Shown: in pieces, positions 17,525 to 25,368 of the stretch | Layout of the letters: each line of letters opens with the position of its first letter | How positions within the stretch are numbered: position 1 is the stretch's first letter | Assembly (NCBI GenBank): GCA_002373755.1 | Contig: DFJU01000050.1 | Span: forward strand, 1,043-32,940 | DNA from: Bacteroidales bacterium UBA3663 | Lineage (GTDB): Bacteria > Bacteroidota > Bacteroidia > Bacteroidales > UBA3663 | DNA length: 31,898 bases | Direction: 5' to 3' | Position numbers and translations under genes: made by a program | The notes under the pieces: generated by a model | Databases searched by the model: none | Told to the model about the DNA's origin: nothing | Seen by the model: only the letters and a program-made list of their open reading frames with translations

Positions 17525-20014
17525 TTATTTCATCAGAATCTTGCGGTTGCGGGTCACATACATTCCGGGCGCGAGCGTCTTCGTGTTGTCGATGCGGCGG
17601 CCAAAGATGTCCCAAATCGCGTCGGATGCGTCTGAATCATCGGCCGAAACCTCATCGAGAGCCGACACCGTGGGCGCGCCCGAGTAGCACTTCACCGCTA
17701 CGCGGTTTGTGATGCCGGATGCCAGCGTGAAATTCGCGTAGTAGCCCGATGCGGCATAGAATGCGCGTGCGTAGTAGGTCGTGCCCGATTTGGCCGGCCT
17801 GAAGTTGTCGGCCACTTTGGTGAGCAGGCCGCTCAGCGTGTAGGTGCCCGATGGCGCATTGGCCTCGACCGAGACGTCGGCCGTCACTGTGGCCATCACC
17901 GTGGTCGATGTCGTCGTGCGGAACAGCTGGATCTGCATCCGGCCGTCGTATGCCTCGCCGTCGTTCTTGATCGTGAGGCGGAAGGTGGCCGGTTCATCGA
18001 CGAAAAGCGAGTCGCCGTAGTAGTCGCTCGTCACGAGGGCAGGTGCGGCCATCAGCGTGAGGTCGGCACCTTCGCTGCTGTCGGTCGTCACCGTGAAGGT
18101 TCGGCTCGTGCCGGCAATGAGCGTGCGGTCTTCCTGCGGGTCGTCGTCGATATTCACGTAGTAGATGTAGAGCGCGGCCGACCAGGTGCCGTTGATGCTG
18201 AACGTGTAGTCGAACGAGAGCGTCTGTGTGGCCGATGGCGCAAGTGTGAGCGATGTCTCGTTTGCTTCGACGTATCGCGATGCGCCGTTGGGCGATTTGA
18301 GCATCAGGTAGAACTTGCCGACCAGCGTGTTCGATGTGTCGTTGTTGGTAATCTTGCAGGTGATGGTCTCGTCGTATCCGACTGTCGGCGTCTCGGTGTC
18401 GAAGCTCCAGTCGCTCACTGAGACGTCGGCCGTTGTCGAGCCCCGGCTGAACGATGCCTTGCCGTTTGCCACGGTGCAGTCGTAGTAGCTCGGCCACTTG
18501 GCAGAGAAGTGGAGCAGGCCGACTTCGTTTTCCATGTCGCCCGAAGTGGGCACGGCGCAGACATAGACGCGGTATGTGCCGTCGGCCAACGTCGTCGGTA
18601 CCTTTATTTTTTGTGAGCCGAAGCTGATGCCTTTGAATGAAAAGTTGTCGTAGTCAACGCCGCTGATGGTATAGACGCTGCTTGTGGTGGAATAGCCCGC
18701 GATGTCGTCGCCCTGCACGAAGGCGAGGCCGATCTTGAACTTTAGGGTGTCGGTCGAGAAGTTGTAGATTGTCGGGAGCGACACCGTCACGCTGTTGCCC
18801 AATGTGGCCGATGTGGCGCTGATGGAGAACGTTTCGCCGTCGGGCATGAGCGATGGGATGTAGTGCCCGTCGGAGATTGTCCCTTTGGGCGCGAGCTGCA
18901 CGATGGCGCTATGTGAGTCGCAGAACACTTCGTCCTCGTCGGCATTGAGCAATGTGATGTCGAAATATCCGTTACATTCGCCGGCCCAGCCCCAGTTAAC
19001 ATGGAAGAGGCCGTCGCTGTCGAGTCCGTCCACGATGAAACAGTGTCCGCCGGCCTCCGACACGCCGCCGTAGATTATCGGGCGGCTGTGCTCCAGTTCG
19101 TTGGTCAGGATGGCGACCCACTCGTCGTAGGTGTAGCATTCGCGTGAGATACATTCGGCCAACGGATCGTAGCCGAAATTCTTGACCAGACCTCGGCGCA
19201 GGAATGCCTCGACCGACGATGAGCCTTCGCTGCTGTCGCCATATTCCATGTCGGCCGCAACTCCGCAGTGGTAGCTCAGCTTGGCCACTTCGTTGAGCTG
19301 CGCGTTGGTGTAGGATGTGCGGCTGCTGTATTTGTCGAACATCAGGTCGTAATCGTAGGTCTGCGTGCTGAAATCGACCGTTAGCTTTTTGTCGAAGACA
19401 TCGGTGTGCGAGCCAGTGCCCGTGGCCGGATAGCGGTAGTAGTACATCAGCTGCGCTCCGGCCGTCGCCACGCAACCCACGATGGTCTGTGCGCCTTTGC
19501 TCGTGGTCGGGCAGAGCAGGTTGAACGGGTATGACTGGTCCCACGCAATGTCGCCCAGCAGTGGGGTTATGGCCGATGACGATGCCGTCGAAAGTCGCGT
19601 AGCGGATGTCTGGACCGACTCCGGATTGGCCTCGACGTATGCTGCAACGTCGCTCACCTGCTGAAGCCACGCGCTCATGTTGGCCGGCACGTTGTCGGCG
19701 TCGAACGGACGGTCGCTGTAGCCCAACACGGGTGCCATCAGGTCCGAGCCGCTCAAGATGACGAAGCCGTCTGCCTCATCGTTGCTGTAAATATAATAAG
19801 GAGAAAAATCTTCGCTGCCCGATGTGTCGGAATCGCGCATCGTAGCGGAATTTGCCGTCGCATTGAGTGCGGCTGACTGAAGGCTGATTTTGTCGGACGA
19901 GAGGAACTTTTTTGCCAGTTGCAGCGCTTCCTGCTCGCTGCGTTGGGCTCCCTGCGCCGTGAAACAAAGGAATAATGCGGTTGCTGACACCGCCAAGATT
20001 TGAGTATTGTTCAT
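17525..20014 (-). CDS. Secreted C10 (streptopain-type) cysteine protease with type IX-like tail
   Basis: 829 residues from the ATG at 20014 (MNNTQILAVSATALFLCF signal peptide). A Spi-like propeptide spans about 25-150. The C10 peptidase domain follows (about 150-370): catalytic Cys181 in 'IVGCVATAGAQLMYYYRYP', His324 in 'GGHCFIVDGLDSDG', and 'HVNWGWAGECNGYFDI' just after it. Beyond about 400 are several Ig/CARDB-like beta domains ('FRLTIKNDGEAYDGRMQIQL'), and the C-terminus 'IWDIFGRRIDNTKTLAPGMY' resembles a T9SS sorting domain. Relatives include SpeB, interpain and Bacteroides Bfp proteases, which cleave host or dietary proteins outside the cell. It has its own -7 box (20101) and terminator. 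Confidence 0.92.
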   Translation of the reverse strand: MNNTQILAVSATALFLCFTAQGAQRSEQEALQLAKKFLSSDKISLQSAALNATANSATMRDSDTSGSEDFSPYYIYSNDEADGFVILSGSDLMAPVLGYSDRPFDADNVPANMSAWLQQVSDVAAYVEANPESVQTSATRLSTASSSAITPLLGDIAWDQSYPFNLLCPTTSKGAQTIVGCVATAGAQLMYYYRYPATGTGSHTDVFDKKLTVDFSTQTYDYDLMFDKYSSRTSYTNAQLNEVAKLSYHCGVAADMEYGDSSEGSSSVEAFLRRGLVKNFGYDPLAECISRECYTYDEWVAILTNELEHSRPIIYGGVSEAGGHCFIVDGLDSDGLFHVNWGWAGECNGYFDITLLNADEDEVFCDSHSAIVQLAPKGTISDGHYIPSLMPDGETFSISATSATLGNSVTVSLPTIYNFSTDTLKFKIGLAFVQGDDIAGYSTTSSVYTISGVDYDNFSFKGISFGSQKIKVPTTLADGTYRVYVCAVPTSGDMENEVGLLHFSAKWPSYYDCTVANGKASFSRGSTTADVSVSDWSFDTETPTVGYDETITCKITNNDTSNTLVGKFYLMLKSPNGASRYVEANETSLTLAPSATQTLSFDYTFSINGTWSAALYIYYVNIDDDPQEDRTLIAGTSRTFTVTTDSSEGADLTLMAAPALVTSDYYGDSLFVDEPATFRLTIKNDGEAYDGRMQIQLFRTTTSTTVMATVTADVSVEANAPSGTYTLSGLLTKVADNFRPAKSGTTYYARAFYAASGYYANFTLASGITNRVAVKCYSGAPTVSALDEVSADDSDASDAIWDIFGRRIDNTKTLAPGMYVTRNRKILMK

Positions 20015-20100
20015 GTTTTGTTTTTGGAATAATTTTAAATAGCGCACCGTCGTGCCCTTCCATTATATTTTCTCAGATGAGTTTGAAACATTTGGGTCGG

Positions 20101-20108
20101 CAAAGGTA
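20101..20108 (-). promoter_or_regulatory. -7 box TACCTTTG for the C10 protease gene
   Basis: The plus strand reads CAAAGGTA. It lies 86 bases upstream of the ATG at 20014, leaving a leader of about 80 bases. Confidence 0.6.
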
Positions 20109-20181
20109 GCAAGTTTTGGACGAGCGGCCAAAATTTTAATTTTTTTTGACAAATGCCAGTGCCGCATCGCCACGAAAGGAC

Positions 20182-20189
20182 TAACTTTG
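20182..20189 (+). promoter_or_regulatory. -7 box TAACTTTG directly before cinA
   Basis: TAACTTTG ends only four bases before the cinA ATG (20194). If it is the working promoter, the transcript would start at or next to the start codon and be leaderless. Confidence 0.55.
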
Positions 20190-20193
20190 CGGC

Positions 20194-20682
20194 ATGAACA
20201 GATTTCCAGACAACAATGCAGAGGGCGCGCGCATCGGCCAGATGCTGCTTGCGCGCGGTTGGACAATGGCATCGGCCGAGAGCTGCACGGGCGGCACGAT
20301 TGCCTCGATGGTGACGGCTGTGGCAGGTTCGTCGGCCTACTTCCGTGGCGGCGTGGTGAGCTACGCTGTTGAAGTGAAGCAGCAGGTGCTTGGCGTGGAG
20401 CTGCACGACGGCGTGGTGAGCGAAGACACTGCGCGGCAGATGGCCGAAGGTGCGGCACGTGTGTGCGCGGCCGACTGTGCGGTGGCGACAACTGGCGTGG
20501 CTGGGCCTGGCCCGTCGGACGGAAAAAGGCAGGGAACGGTGTGCATCGCGGCACTCACTCCGCACGCATCGGAGCAGCGCACTTTTGTGTTCGATGGCGA
20601 TCGTGAAAGCGTGATTTTGCAAGCCGCAGTTGCCGCTTTGCGGATGTTGGGTGGCCTCATCGGACGAGAAACGGAAAAATAA
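20194..20682 (+). CDS. CinA-family nicotinamide-nucleotide amidase (PncC-like)
   Basis: 162 residues, the length of stand-alone CinA C-terminal-domain proteins such as E. coli PncC/YgaD. Family stretches are 'MASAESCTGGTIASMVTAVA' with the nucleophile-region Ser/Cys, 'GSSAYFRGGVVSYAVEVK', 'GVVSEDTARQMAEGA' and 'ATTGVAGPGPSDGKRQGTV'. The enzyme deamidates nicotinamide mononucleotide to nicotinate mononucleotide in pyridine-nucleotide recycling. The first ATG is needed because the preceding helix 'NNAEGARIGQMLLARGW' belongs to the fold. In many Bacteroidota this gene adjoins rpmB, as here. Confidence 0.9.
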   Translation: MNRFPDNNAEGARIGQMLLARGWTMASAESCTGGTIASMVTAVAGSSAYFRGGVVSYAVEVKQQVLGVELHDGVVSEDTARQMAEGAARVCAADCAVATTGVAGPGPSDGKRQGTVCIAALTPHASEQRTFVFDGDRESVILQAAVAALRMLGGLIGRETEK

Positions 20683-20911
20683 GGACGGAAAATTGCATCC
20701 ATAACGAAAAAACGCTTACTTTGCAGCCCGTTTTGGGAAAATTGCATCGAAAATCGAAGTCTGAGGGAAGTGATGCGCCCGCGGAATCGAGCATCGGCAT
20801 CGACCAGAACAAAAACGATTTTAACAACAAAACTCTTAAAATCGGATACTCCCGCCCTTCTGTCAGGGGTTTCCATTACGTCCGGTTTTATCTCAAAAAA
20901 AACGAACAAAA
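20683..20911 (+). promoter_or_regulatory. rpmB leader region with near-consensus -7 box
   Basis: This 229-base gap holds TTACTTTG (20716-20723), one base off the TAnnTTTG consensus, giving a leader of about 180 bases to rpmB. A 13-base direct repeat GGAAAATTGCATC occurs at 20687-20699 and 20736-20748, on either side of the box. I saw no convincing terminator after cinA and no clear hairpin for autogenous control. Confidence 0.35.
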
Positions 20912-21142
20912 ATGTCAAAAATTTGTCAGCTTACTGGTAAAAAGGCAGGAAGTGGAAATAACGTTTCGCACTCAAAGCGCCGCACCAAGCGCTTGTTCAA
21001 TGTGAACCTGCAGGTGAAGAAGTTCTATGTTCCGGAGCTCGATGACTTTGTCTATCTCAAGGTTTCAGCTGCCGCAGTGCGTACAATCAACAAGAAGGGT
21101 ATTTCTGCCGCTCTGAAGGAGGCAGGTTATGTAATCGGTTAA
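20912..21142 (+). CDS. rpmB: 50S ribosomal protein bL28
   Basis: 76 residues. The N-terminus [20 protein letters not shown] is the standard L28 start, followed by '[20 protein letters not shown]' and the C-terminal '[19 protein letters not shown]'. Only one cysteine is present, so no zinc ribbon is likely. rpmG starts four bases after its stop, so the two are cotranscribed. The long leader upstream could carry regulation. Confidence 0.96.
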   Translation: MSKICQLTGKKAGSGNNVSHSKRRTKRLFNVNLQVKKFYVPELDDFVYLKVSAAAVRTINKKGISAALKEAGYVIG

Positions 21143-21146
21143 TATT

Positions 21147-21335
21147 ATGGCAAAGAAAGTTAAAGGCAACCGCGTACAGGTCATCCTCGAGTGCACCGAG
21201 CAGAAGGCTTCTGGTGTTCCTGGAATGTCACGTTATATCACCACCAAGAACCGCAAGAACACCACTGAGCGTCTTGAGCTGAAGAAATATAACCCATTCC
21301 TGAAGCGTTACACCATCCATAAGGAGATTAAGTAA
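21147..21335 (+). CDS. rpmG: 50S ribosomal protein bL33
   Basis: 62 residues: [20 protein letters not shown], then '[20 protein letters not shown]' and '[20 protein letters not shown]'. Only one cysteine remains, so this is the zinc-free (C-) form. Bacteroidota L33 proteins are of this slightly longer type. It sits between rpmB and the DUF4295 gene in one short operon. Confidence 0.96.
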   Translation: MAKKVKGNRVQVILECTEQKASGVPGMSRYITTKNRKNTTERLELKKYNPFLKRYTIHKEIK

Positions 21336-21386
21336 TCTCTGAGAGTTAGTTAAGTTACCAACGTTAATAGTTAAAATTTACAGACT

Positions 21387-21539
21387 ATGGCAAAGAAAAC
21401 CGTGGCTACCCTCAAAACCGGAGATGGCCGTACTTTCAGCAAGGTTATCCGCGTAGTGAAGTCTCCAAAGACCGGCGCATATATGTTCGTCGAGGAGATG
21501 GTTCCAAATGAATTGGTAAAAGAGACTCTTGCAAAGTAA
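21387..21539 (+). CDS. DUF4295 protein, small Bacteroidota-specific ribosome-associated candidate
   Basis: 50 residues, reading MAKKTVATLKTGDGRTFSKV, then 'IRVVKSPKTGAYMFVEEMVP' and 'NELVKETLAK'. It is basic at the N-terminus and lies 51 bases after rpmG, the conserved place of the DUF4295 family in Bacteroidota. From memory, the F. johnsoniae ribosome structure contains a new small protein named bL38, and I believe this is that family, but I could not check. The operon ends at the hairpin directly downstream. Confidence 0.88.
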   Translation: MAKKTVATLKTGDGRTFSKVIRVVKSPKTGAYMFVEEMVPNELVKETLAK

Positions 21540-21567
21540 TTTTTGCATCGAGACCAAATGATAATCT

Positions 21568-21604
21568 GACCGCAAGGAAGCTGTTGCCTCTTTGCGGTCT
21601 TTTA
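21568..21604 (+). terminator. Terminator after the ribosomal-protein operon
   Basis: GACCGCAA (21568-21575) pairs with TTGCGGTC (21592-21599), followed by TTTTA. It lies 28 bases after the DUF4295 stop and separates the operon from ftsY. Confidence 0.75.
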
Positions 21605-21652
21605 GCACATTGCGACCTCATAACCTGATAACCTCAAACCACATCATCAACT

Positions 21653-22603
21653 ATGGGATTTTTCGATTTCTTCAAAAAGGAAAATAAGGAGACCTACGAT
21701 CAGGGTCTCGCAAAGAGCAAGCAGAGCATCTTCGAGAAGCTGACTCGCGCCGTCGTTGGCCGCGACAGGGTCGATGATGAAGTGTTGGACAGTCTGGAGG
21801 AGGCTCTCATCACGAGCGATGTCGGCGTCGAGACCACGTTGCGCATCATCGAACGCATCGAAGATCGCGTAGCGCGCGACAAGTACGTCGGCACCGATGA
21901 GCTGAACCGCATCCTGCGTGAGGAGATAGCTGCGCTATTGGCCGAAAACGAGCGCGAGGAACTGGACGGTTTCACGCTGAAGCCCGGCACCAAGCGCCCC
22001 TACGTGATTCTGGTGGTCGGCGTGAACGGCGTCGGCAAGACGACGACCATCGGCAAACTGGCCTATCAGTTCAAGGAGGCCGGCAACAAGGTCGTGTTGG
22101 GTGCGGCCGATACGTTCCGCGCGGCAGCCATCGACCAGCTTCAGATCTGGGGCGACCGCGTCGGCGTGCCTGTCGTCAAGCAGCAGATGGGCAGCGATCC
22201 GGCCAGCGTCGCGTTCGATGCGGTCAACCATGCCGTCAAGGAGCAGGCCGATGTCGTCATCATCGACACGGCAGGCCGTCTGCACAACAAGGTCGGACTG
22301 ATGAACGAGTTGGGCAAAATCCGCAAGGTGATTACGAAGGTTGTGCCCGATGTGTCGCCCGAAGTGCTGCTCGTGCTCGACGGTTCGACCGGACAGAATG
22401 CGTTCGAGCAGGCAAAGCAGTTTGCCGCAGTGACCGACGTAACGGCATTGGCCATAACCAAACTCGACGGTACGGCCAAGGGTGGCGTCGTCATCGGCAT
22501 CAGCGACCAGTTGCGTACTCCGGTGCGCTACATCGGCCTGGGCGAAGGAATGAAGGATTTGCAGATTTTCAATGCAAAGGCGTTTGTCGAGTCGCTGTTC
22601 TAA
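21653..22603 (+). CDS. ftsY: Signal recognition particle receptor FtsY
   Basis: 316 residues, without the long acidic A domain of E. coli FtsY, as usual outside Gammaproteobacteria. The N-terminal amphipathic start MGFFDFFKKENKE probably contacts the membrane. The N domain covers about 20-100. The G domain shows G1 'GVNGVGKTTTIGKLA' (123-137), 'AADTFRAAAIDQL' (151-163), 'IIDTAGRLHN' (203-212) and 'ITKLDGTAKGG'. FtsY docks the SRP-ribosome complex at the translocon. A palindromic repeat starts two bases after its stop and rimO follows. Confidence 0.96.
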   Translation: MGFFDFFKKENKETYDQGLAKSKQSIFEKLTRAVVGRDRVDDEVLDSLEEALITSDVGVETTLRIIERIEDRVARDKYVGTDELNRILREEIAALLAENEREELDGFTLKPGTKRPYVILVVGVNGVGKTTTIGKLAYQFKEAGNKVVLGAADTFRAAAIDQLQIWGDRVGVPVVKQQMGSDPASVAFDAVNHAVKEQADVVIIDTAGRLHNKVGLMNELGKIRKVITKVVPDVSPEVLLVLDGSTGQNAFEQAKQFAAVTDVTALAITKLDGTAKGGVVIGISDQLRTPVRYIGLGEGMKDLQIFNAKAFVESLF

Positions 22604-22604
22604 G

Positions 22605-22633
22605 GACCCCCACCCAATCTCCCCAAGGGGAGG
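22605..22633 (+). repeat. Dispersed palindromic repeat, family 2 (copy E)
   Basis: 29 bases, GACCCCCACCCAA with palindromic core CTCCCCAAGGGGAG. It begins just after the ftsY stop codon. It matches copy D (16318-16346) at 25 of 29 positions and could act as an RNA hairpin between ftsY and rimO. Confidence 0.7.
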
Positions 22634-22656
22634 TGTTTATTTCCCCGTACTCTCTT

Positions 22657-23997
22657 ATGATCAAGAACCGAATAGACTTAATAACATTAGGTTGCTCCAA
22701 GAATCTGGTTGACAGCGAACGCCTCATGGGTCAGCTGGCGGCCGTCGGCTATAAGATGCACCACGACCCCGAAGATCCGAAGGGCGAGATCGTCATCGTC
22801 AACACGTGCGGCTTCATCGGCGATGCAAAGGAGGAGTCGATTAACACGATTCTCGGTCTGACGGAGTTGAAGAAACGTCGCAAAATCGGCCAAATCTTCG
22901 TCATGGGCTGCCTGAGCGAGCGTTATCGCAAGGAATTGGCCGACGAAATTCCCGAAATCGACCGCATCTACGGCAAGTTCGACTGGAAGCAGATTCTGTC
23001 CGATTTGGGACACTCGTGGAACGATTCGCTACGCGGCCAACGGCTCCAGACATCGCCCAAGCACTATGCCTACGTGAAGATTGCTGAGGGCTGCAACCGC
23101 ATGTGCGCCTATTGCGCCATTCCGCTCATCACAGGCAAGTACAAGAGCCGTCCGATGGAGGACATCATCGCCGAGGTTGAGGGGCTTGTGGCCAATGGCG
23201 TCCGCGAAATCCAGCTCATCGCGCAGGATCTGACCGGCTACGGCATTGACCGTTATGGCCGATACAACATCGCCGAACTGGTTGAAAAGATAGCCCAGAC
23301 TCCCGGCGTGGAGTGGCTGCGTCTGCACTATGCCTATCCGAACGATTTTCCGATGGATCTGCTGCCCGTCATGGCCAAATATCCCAACATCTGCAAGTAT
23401 CTCGACATCGCACTCCAGCACGCGTCCAATCATGTGTTGGACAGAATGTTACGCCGCATCACGCGCGAGGAGACGGAGCAGCTTTTGGCCGAAATCCGTC
23501 GCCAAGTGCCCGGCATCCACCTGCGCACCACGTTGATGGTCGGTTTCCCTGGCGAGACCGAGGCCGACTTTGATGAAATGGTCGATTTCGTGCGACAGCA
23601 GCGTTTCGAGCGTATGGGTGCGTTCGCCTTCTGCGAGGAGGAGGGGACCTATGCCGCAAAGCACTATAAGGACGATGTGCCGGCCGATGTCAAGCAGCGC
23701 CGTCTCGACACGCTGATGACGTTGCAGCAGGAAATCTCATTGGCCACACAACAGGAAAAGGTCGGTCGCACGTTCAAGGTCATCATCGACCGGCTGGAGG
23801 GCGAATATTACGTCGGCCGTACCGAATTTGACAGCCCCGAGGTCGATCCCGAGGTGCTCATTCCGGTCGAGTCGCTGCCGATGGTGTCAACTGCGGTCGA
23901 TAAGTCGCTGAAAACTCACGTAGCGTTGACTGTCGGCAAGTTCTACGATGTGGAAATCACTGAAGCCACGCCGTATGAGTTGATGGGTAAGTTGTGA
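22657..23997 (+). CDS. rimO: Ribosomal protein uS12 methylthiotransferase RimO
   Basis: 446 residues from the ATG at 22657 (MIKNRIDLITLGCSKNL); a GTG at 22633 overlaps the palindromic repeat and is unlikely. The N-terminal UPF0004 cluster cysteines are Cys13, Cys51 and Cys85. The radical-SAM motif CNRMCAYC has Cys146, Cys150 and Cys153. 'LIAQDLTGYGIDRYG', 'LRLHYAYP', 'LDIALQHASNHVLDRMLRR' and 'TTLMVGFPGETEADF' are typical of RimO, and a TRAM domain ends the protein. It methylthiolates the conserved Asp of S12. It follows ftsY as in other Bacteroidota. Confidence 0.95.
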   Translation: MIKNRIDLITLGCSKNLVDSERLMGQLAAVGYKMHHDPEDPKGEIVIVNTCGFIGDAKEESINTILGLTELKKRRKIGQIFVMGCLSERYRKELADEIPEIDRIYGKFDWKQILSDLGHSWNDSLRGQRLQTSPKHYAYVKIAEGCNRMCAYCAIPLITGKYKSRPMEDIIAEVEGLVANGVREIQLIAQDLTGYGIDRYGRYNIAELVEKIAQTPGVEWLRLHYAYPNDFPMDLLPVMAKYPNICKYLDIALQHASNHVLDRMLRRITREETEQLLAEIRRQVPGIHLRTTLMVGFPGETEADFDEMVDFVRQQRFERMGAFAFCEEEGTYAAKHYKDDVPADVKQRRLDTLMTLQQEISLATQQEKVGRTFKVIIDRLEGEYYVGRTEFDSPEVDPEVLIPVESLPMVSTAVDKSLKTHVALTVGKFYDVEITEATPYELMGKL

Positions 23998-24050
23998 TTC
24001 TCCGCAAGGTTCAGAAATATAGTGGCCAATGCCTCTGTCTGCACAAAATA

Positions 24051-24092
24051 TTGGATGTTGCTTGGCAAAAGTAGCATCCAATCGTTTTTTTT
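24051..24092 (+). terminator. Terminator after rimO
   Basis: 12-bp stem with two G-U pairs (24051-24062 with 24070-24081; TTGGATG/CATCCAA base), 7-base loop, then TCG and a run of eight T (24085-24092). Confidence 0.8.
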
Positions 24093-24125
24093 GTGTTATT
24101 TCTTGTGTGTTTGAGAAATTCTATG

Positions 24126-24133
24126 TATATTTG
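24126..24133 (+). promoter_or_regulatory. -7 box TATATTTG for the second beta-barrel gene
   Basis: TATATTTG matches TAnnTTTG and lies 33 bases before the ATG at 24167 in AT-rich sequence, directly after the rimO terminator. Confidence 0.65.
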
Positions 24134-24166
24134 CGGCGTTTTTTCAACAAACTAAACTATAATACA

Positions 24167-24751
24167 ATGAAAAAACTTACTATTGTTCTTTGGGCATTGG
24201 TTTTGCCTTTGGTCGCCCAGTCTCAAGAATTGAAAACTTCTAATTTGCGTATCTACGGAGGTATGGCATTTGGAACGATACCTCATGCTGATGGTTCCGA
24301 TCGTGGTTTTCAAGCAGGCCTTTCGGTTAGTTACCTTATTGCGAAGAATGTCCCTGCCTATTTGTCTTTTGGAGCGGAATATACGCGCATACAGGATGAT
24401 GGAAGGTATCCGCTTGGCATATTCTATAGCGATGTCACGGAAACTATTTCAAGTTTGGCAATTCCGCTGAATGTTTCTTATCAGGTCGTTAGAGCGGGCA
24501 GTTTCAATCTTGAACCTTTCGCCGGATTTACAGGACGAATAAATGCCAAGTGTGGAGTGGAGGGTGATATGGTGAAGCGTGACTATGAAGTCCCGACATT
24601 CCAACCCGGTTGGAATGTCGGCCTGGGTGTGAATTGGGGCTATGCGAATATATCTTATCGTTTCAATAAGGATTTCACTAATCTTTTAAAGGAATATTCT
24701 GGTGATTCAAAGGTCCGCTACAATTTCATAACCATTGGCGTGAATCTATAA
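24167..24751 (+). CDS. Small outer-membrane beta-barrel protein
   Basis: 194 residues from the ATG at 24167; the frame is open further upstream, but this Met begins a clear signal peptide (MKKLTIVLWALVLPLVAQSQ) and lies downstream of the -7 box and the rimO terminator. Amphipathic strands include 'LRIYGGMAFGTIPHADGSDR', 'VPAYLSFGAEYTRI', 'FNLEPFAGFTGRINAKCGVE' and 'WNVGLGVNWGYANISYRFN'; the C-terminus 'YNFITIGVNL' is a beta-signal. It belongs to the same broad fold class as the gene at 1661-2296 but the sequences are not obviously close. It is visibly AT-richer than rimO, suggesting a different origin. Function unknown. Confidence 0.85.
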   Translation: MKKLTIVLWALVLPLVAQSQELKTSNLRIYGGMAFGTIPHADGSDRGFQAGLSVSYLIAKNVPAYLSFGAEYTRIQDDGRYPLGIFYSDVTETISSLAIPLNVSYQVVRAGSFNLEPFAGFTGRINAKCGVEGDMVKRDYEVPTFQPGWNVGLGVNWGYANISYRFNKDFTNLLKEYSGDSKVRYNFITIGVNL

Positions 24752-24764
24752 AATTAAAATAAAA

Positions 24765-24797
24765 AACTCAGTTTGGAATTGTCCAGACTGAGTTTTT
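24765..24797. terminator. Bidirectional terminator between the barrel gene and the toxin gene
   Basis: 13-bp stem with one G-T pair (24765-24777 with 24782-24794), 4-base loop, T-run after it on the plus strand and A-run before it. It can serve both the plus-strand barrel gene and the minus-strand toxin or S4 transcript. Confidence 0.85.
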
Positions 24798-24803
24798 GTT
24801 TTG

Positions 24804-24825
24804 CTTGTGCCTTGTGCGGCGGCTT
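24804..24825 (-). repeat. 22-bp direct repeat flanking the toxin-antitoxin module (distal copy)
   Basis: CTTGTGCCTTGTGCGGCGGC TT on the plus strand, identical to 25372-25393 except for one base. It abuts the toxin stop codon, sharing one base, and reproduces the last codons of the S4 gene. Confidence 0.8.
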
Positions 24826-25094
24826 TAGAACAAGTCTGAGTGCGTTCCTGTCTGTAAGAACAGCAGGGTCAGTTCGTTGTCATTCTGTTGCCATGTCATT
24901 AGCCAATCGGGTTGAATGTGACATTCCCACGTTTCCTCTCGGTTGACAAGCTTGTGAGGGCGGTAATTCGGAGGAAGAGAACCGGTGTTTGCGAGGATGG
25001 TGATGGCTTCTTGAATCAATTGGATTTCTAGACCTCGTTTCATGCACCGTTTCAAATCTTTTCGGAATCGGTTAGTGTAATCGATGCTATACAT
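24825..25094 (-). CDS. YafQ-family mRNA-interferase toxin
   Basis: 89 residues, the normal size of RelE/YafQ toxins. The N-terminus 'YSIDYTNRFRKDLKRCMKRG' and 'LPPNYRPHKLV' fit the family. The YafQ signature 'WECHIQPDWLMTW' supplies His59, Asp63 and Trp64, and the C-terminus 'LLFLQTGTHSDLF' supplies His85 and Phe89. All the residues I recall as catalytic in E. coli YafQ (His50, His63, Asp67, His87 there) have counterparts, with His47 as the first. Such toxins cut mRNA on the ribosome. The antitoxin gene ends seven bases upstream. The module is AT-richer than the S4 gene and is enclosed by direct repeats. Confidence 0.92.
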   Translation of the reverse strand: MYSIDYTNRFRKDLKRCMKRGLEIQLIQEAITILANTGSLPPNYRPHKLVNREETWECHIQPDWLMTWQQNDNELTLLFLQTGTHSDLF

Positions 25095-25101
25095 AATATG
25101 T

Positions 25102-25341
25102 TCAGTTCAGAATCTGGTTGAACATGTCCTCTACACTCTCTGCATGATAGACTCTTCCGTTCTTCACGTCGTCCATGGCTTCGCGGAAACCTGCTGTCTT
25201 GGTGATGTCGAGTTCTTTGGTTTTCTTCCGTCCGAGAGTCCAGCCCATTCTCTTGGCCATTGTCTTGAGAAAACCAACATCGGCCTTTGGCACGCTCAGC
25301 ATGAACGTGTCAGGTGTTTGTTGTATCGTTATTGTTGCCAT
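25102..25341 (-). CDS. Antitoxin partner of the YafQ-type toxin
   Basis: 79 residues from the ATG at 25341; a TTG three codons earlier is less likely. It does not look like DinJ. The N-terminus 'MATITIQQTPDTFMLSVPKA' is beta-like and could pair as a dimer; the middle is helical ('FLKTMAKRMGW'), and the acidic C-terminus 'YHAESVEDMFNQILN' would wrap the toxin. The order antitoxin then toxin, with a 7-base gap, is standard. It starts 27 bases after the S4 gene stop, with no obvious -7 box of its own. Confidence 0.85.
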   Translation of the reverse strand: MATITIQQTPDTFMLSVPKADVGFLKTMAKRMGWTLGRKKTKELDITKTAGFREAMDDVKNGRVYHAESVEDMFNQILN

Positions 25342-25368
25342 AATAGTCAAACGTTTTTCAGTTAAACA

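Noticed and set aside
22633..22656. GTG start at 22633 for RimO
   Set aside because: It overlaps the palindromic repeat and adds eight residues ahead of the conserved N-terminus; the ATG at 22657 fits the family.
24029..24166. Upstream extension of the barrel protein at 24167
   Set aside because: The extension crosses the rimO terminator and the -7 box and would bury the signal peptide.
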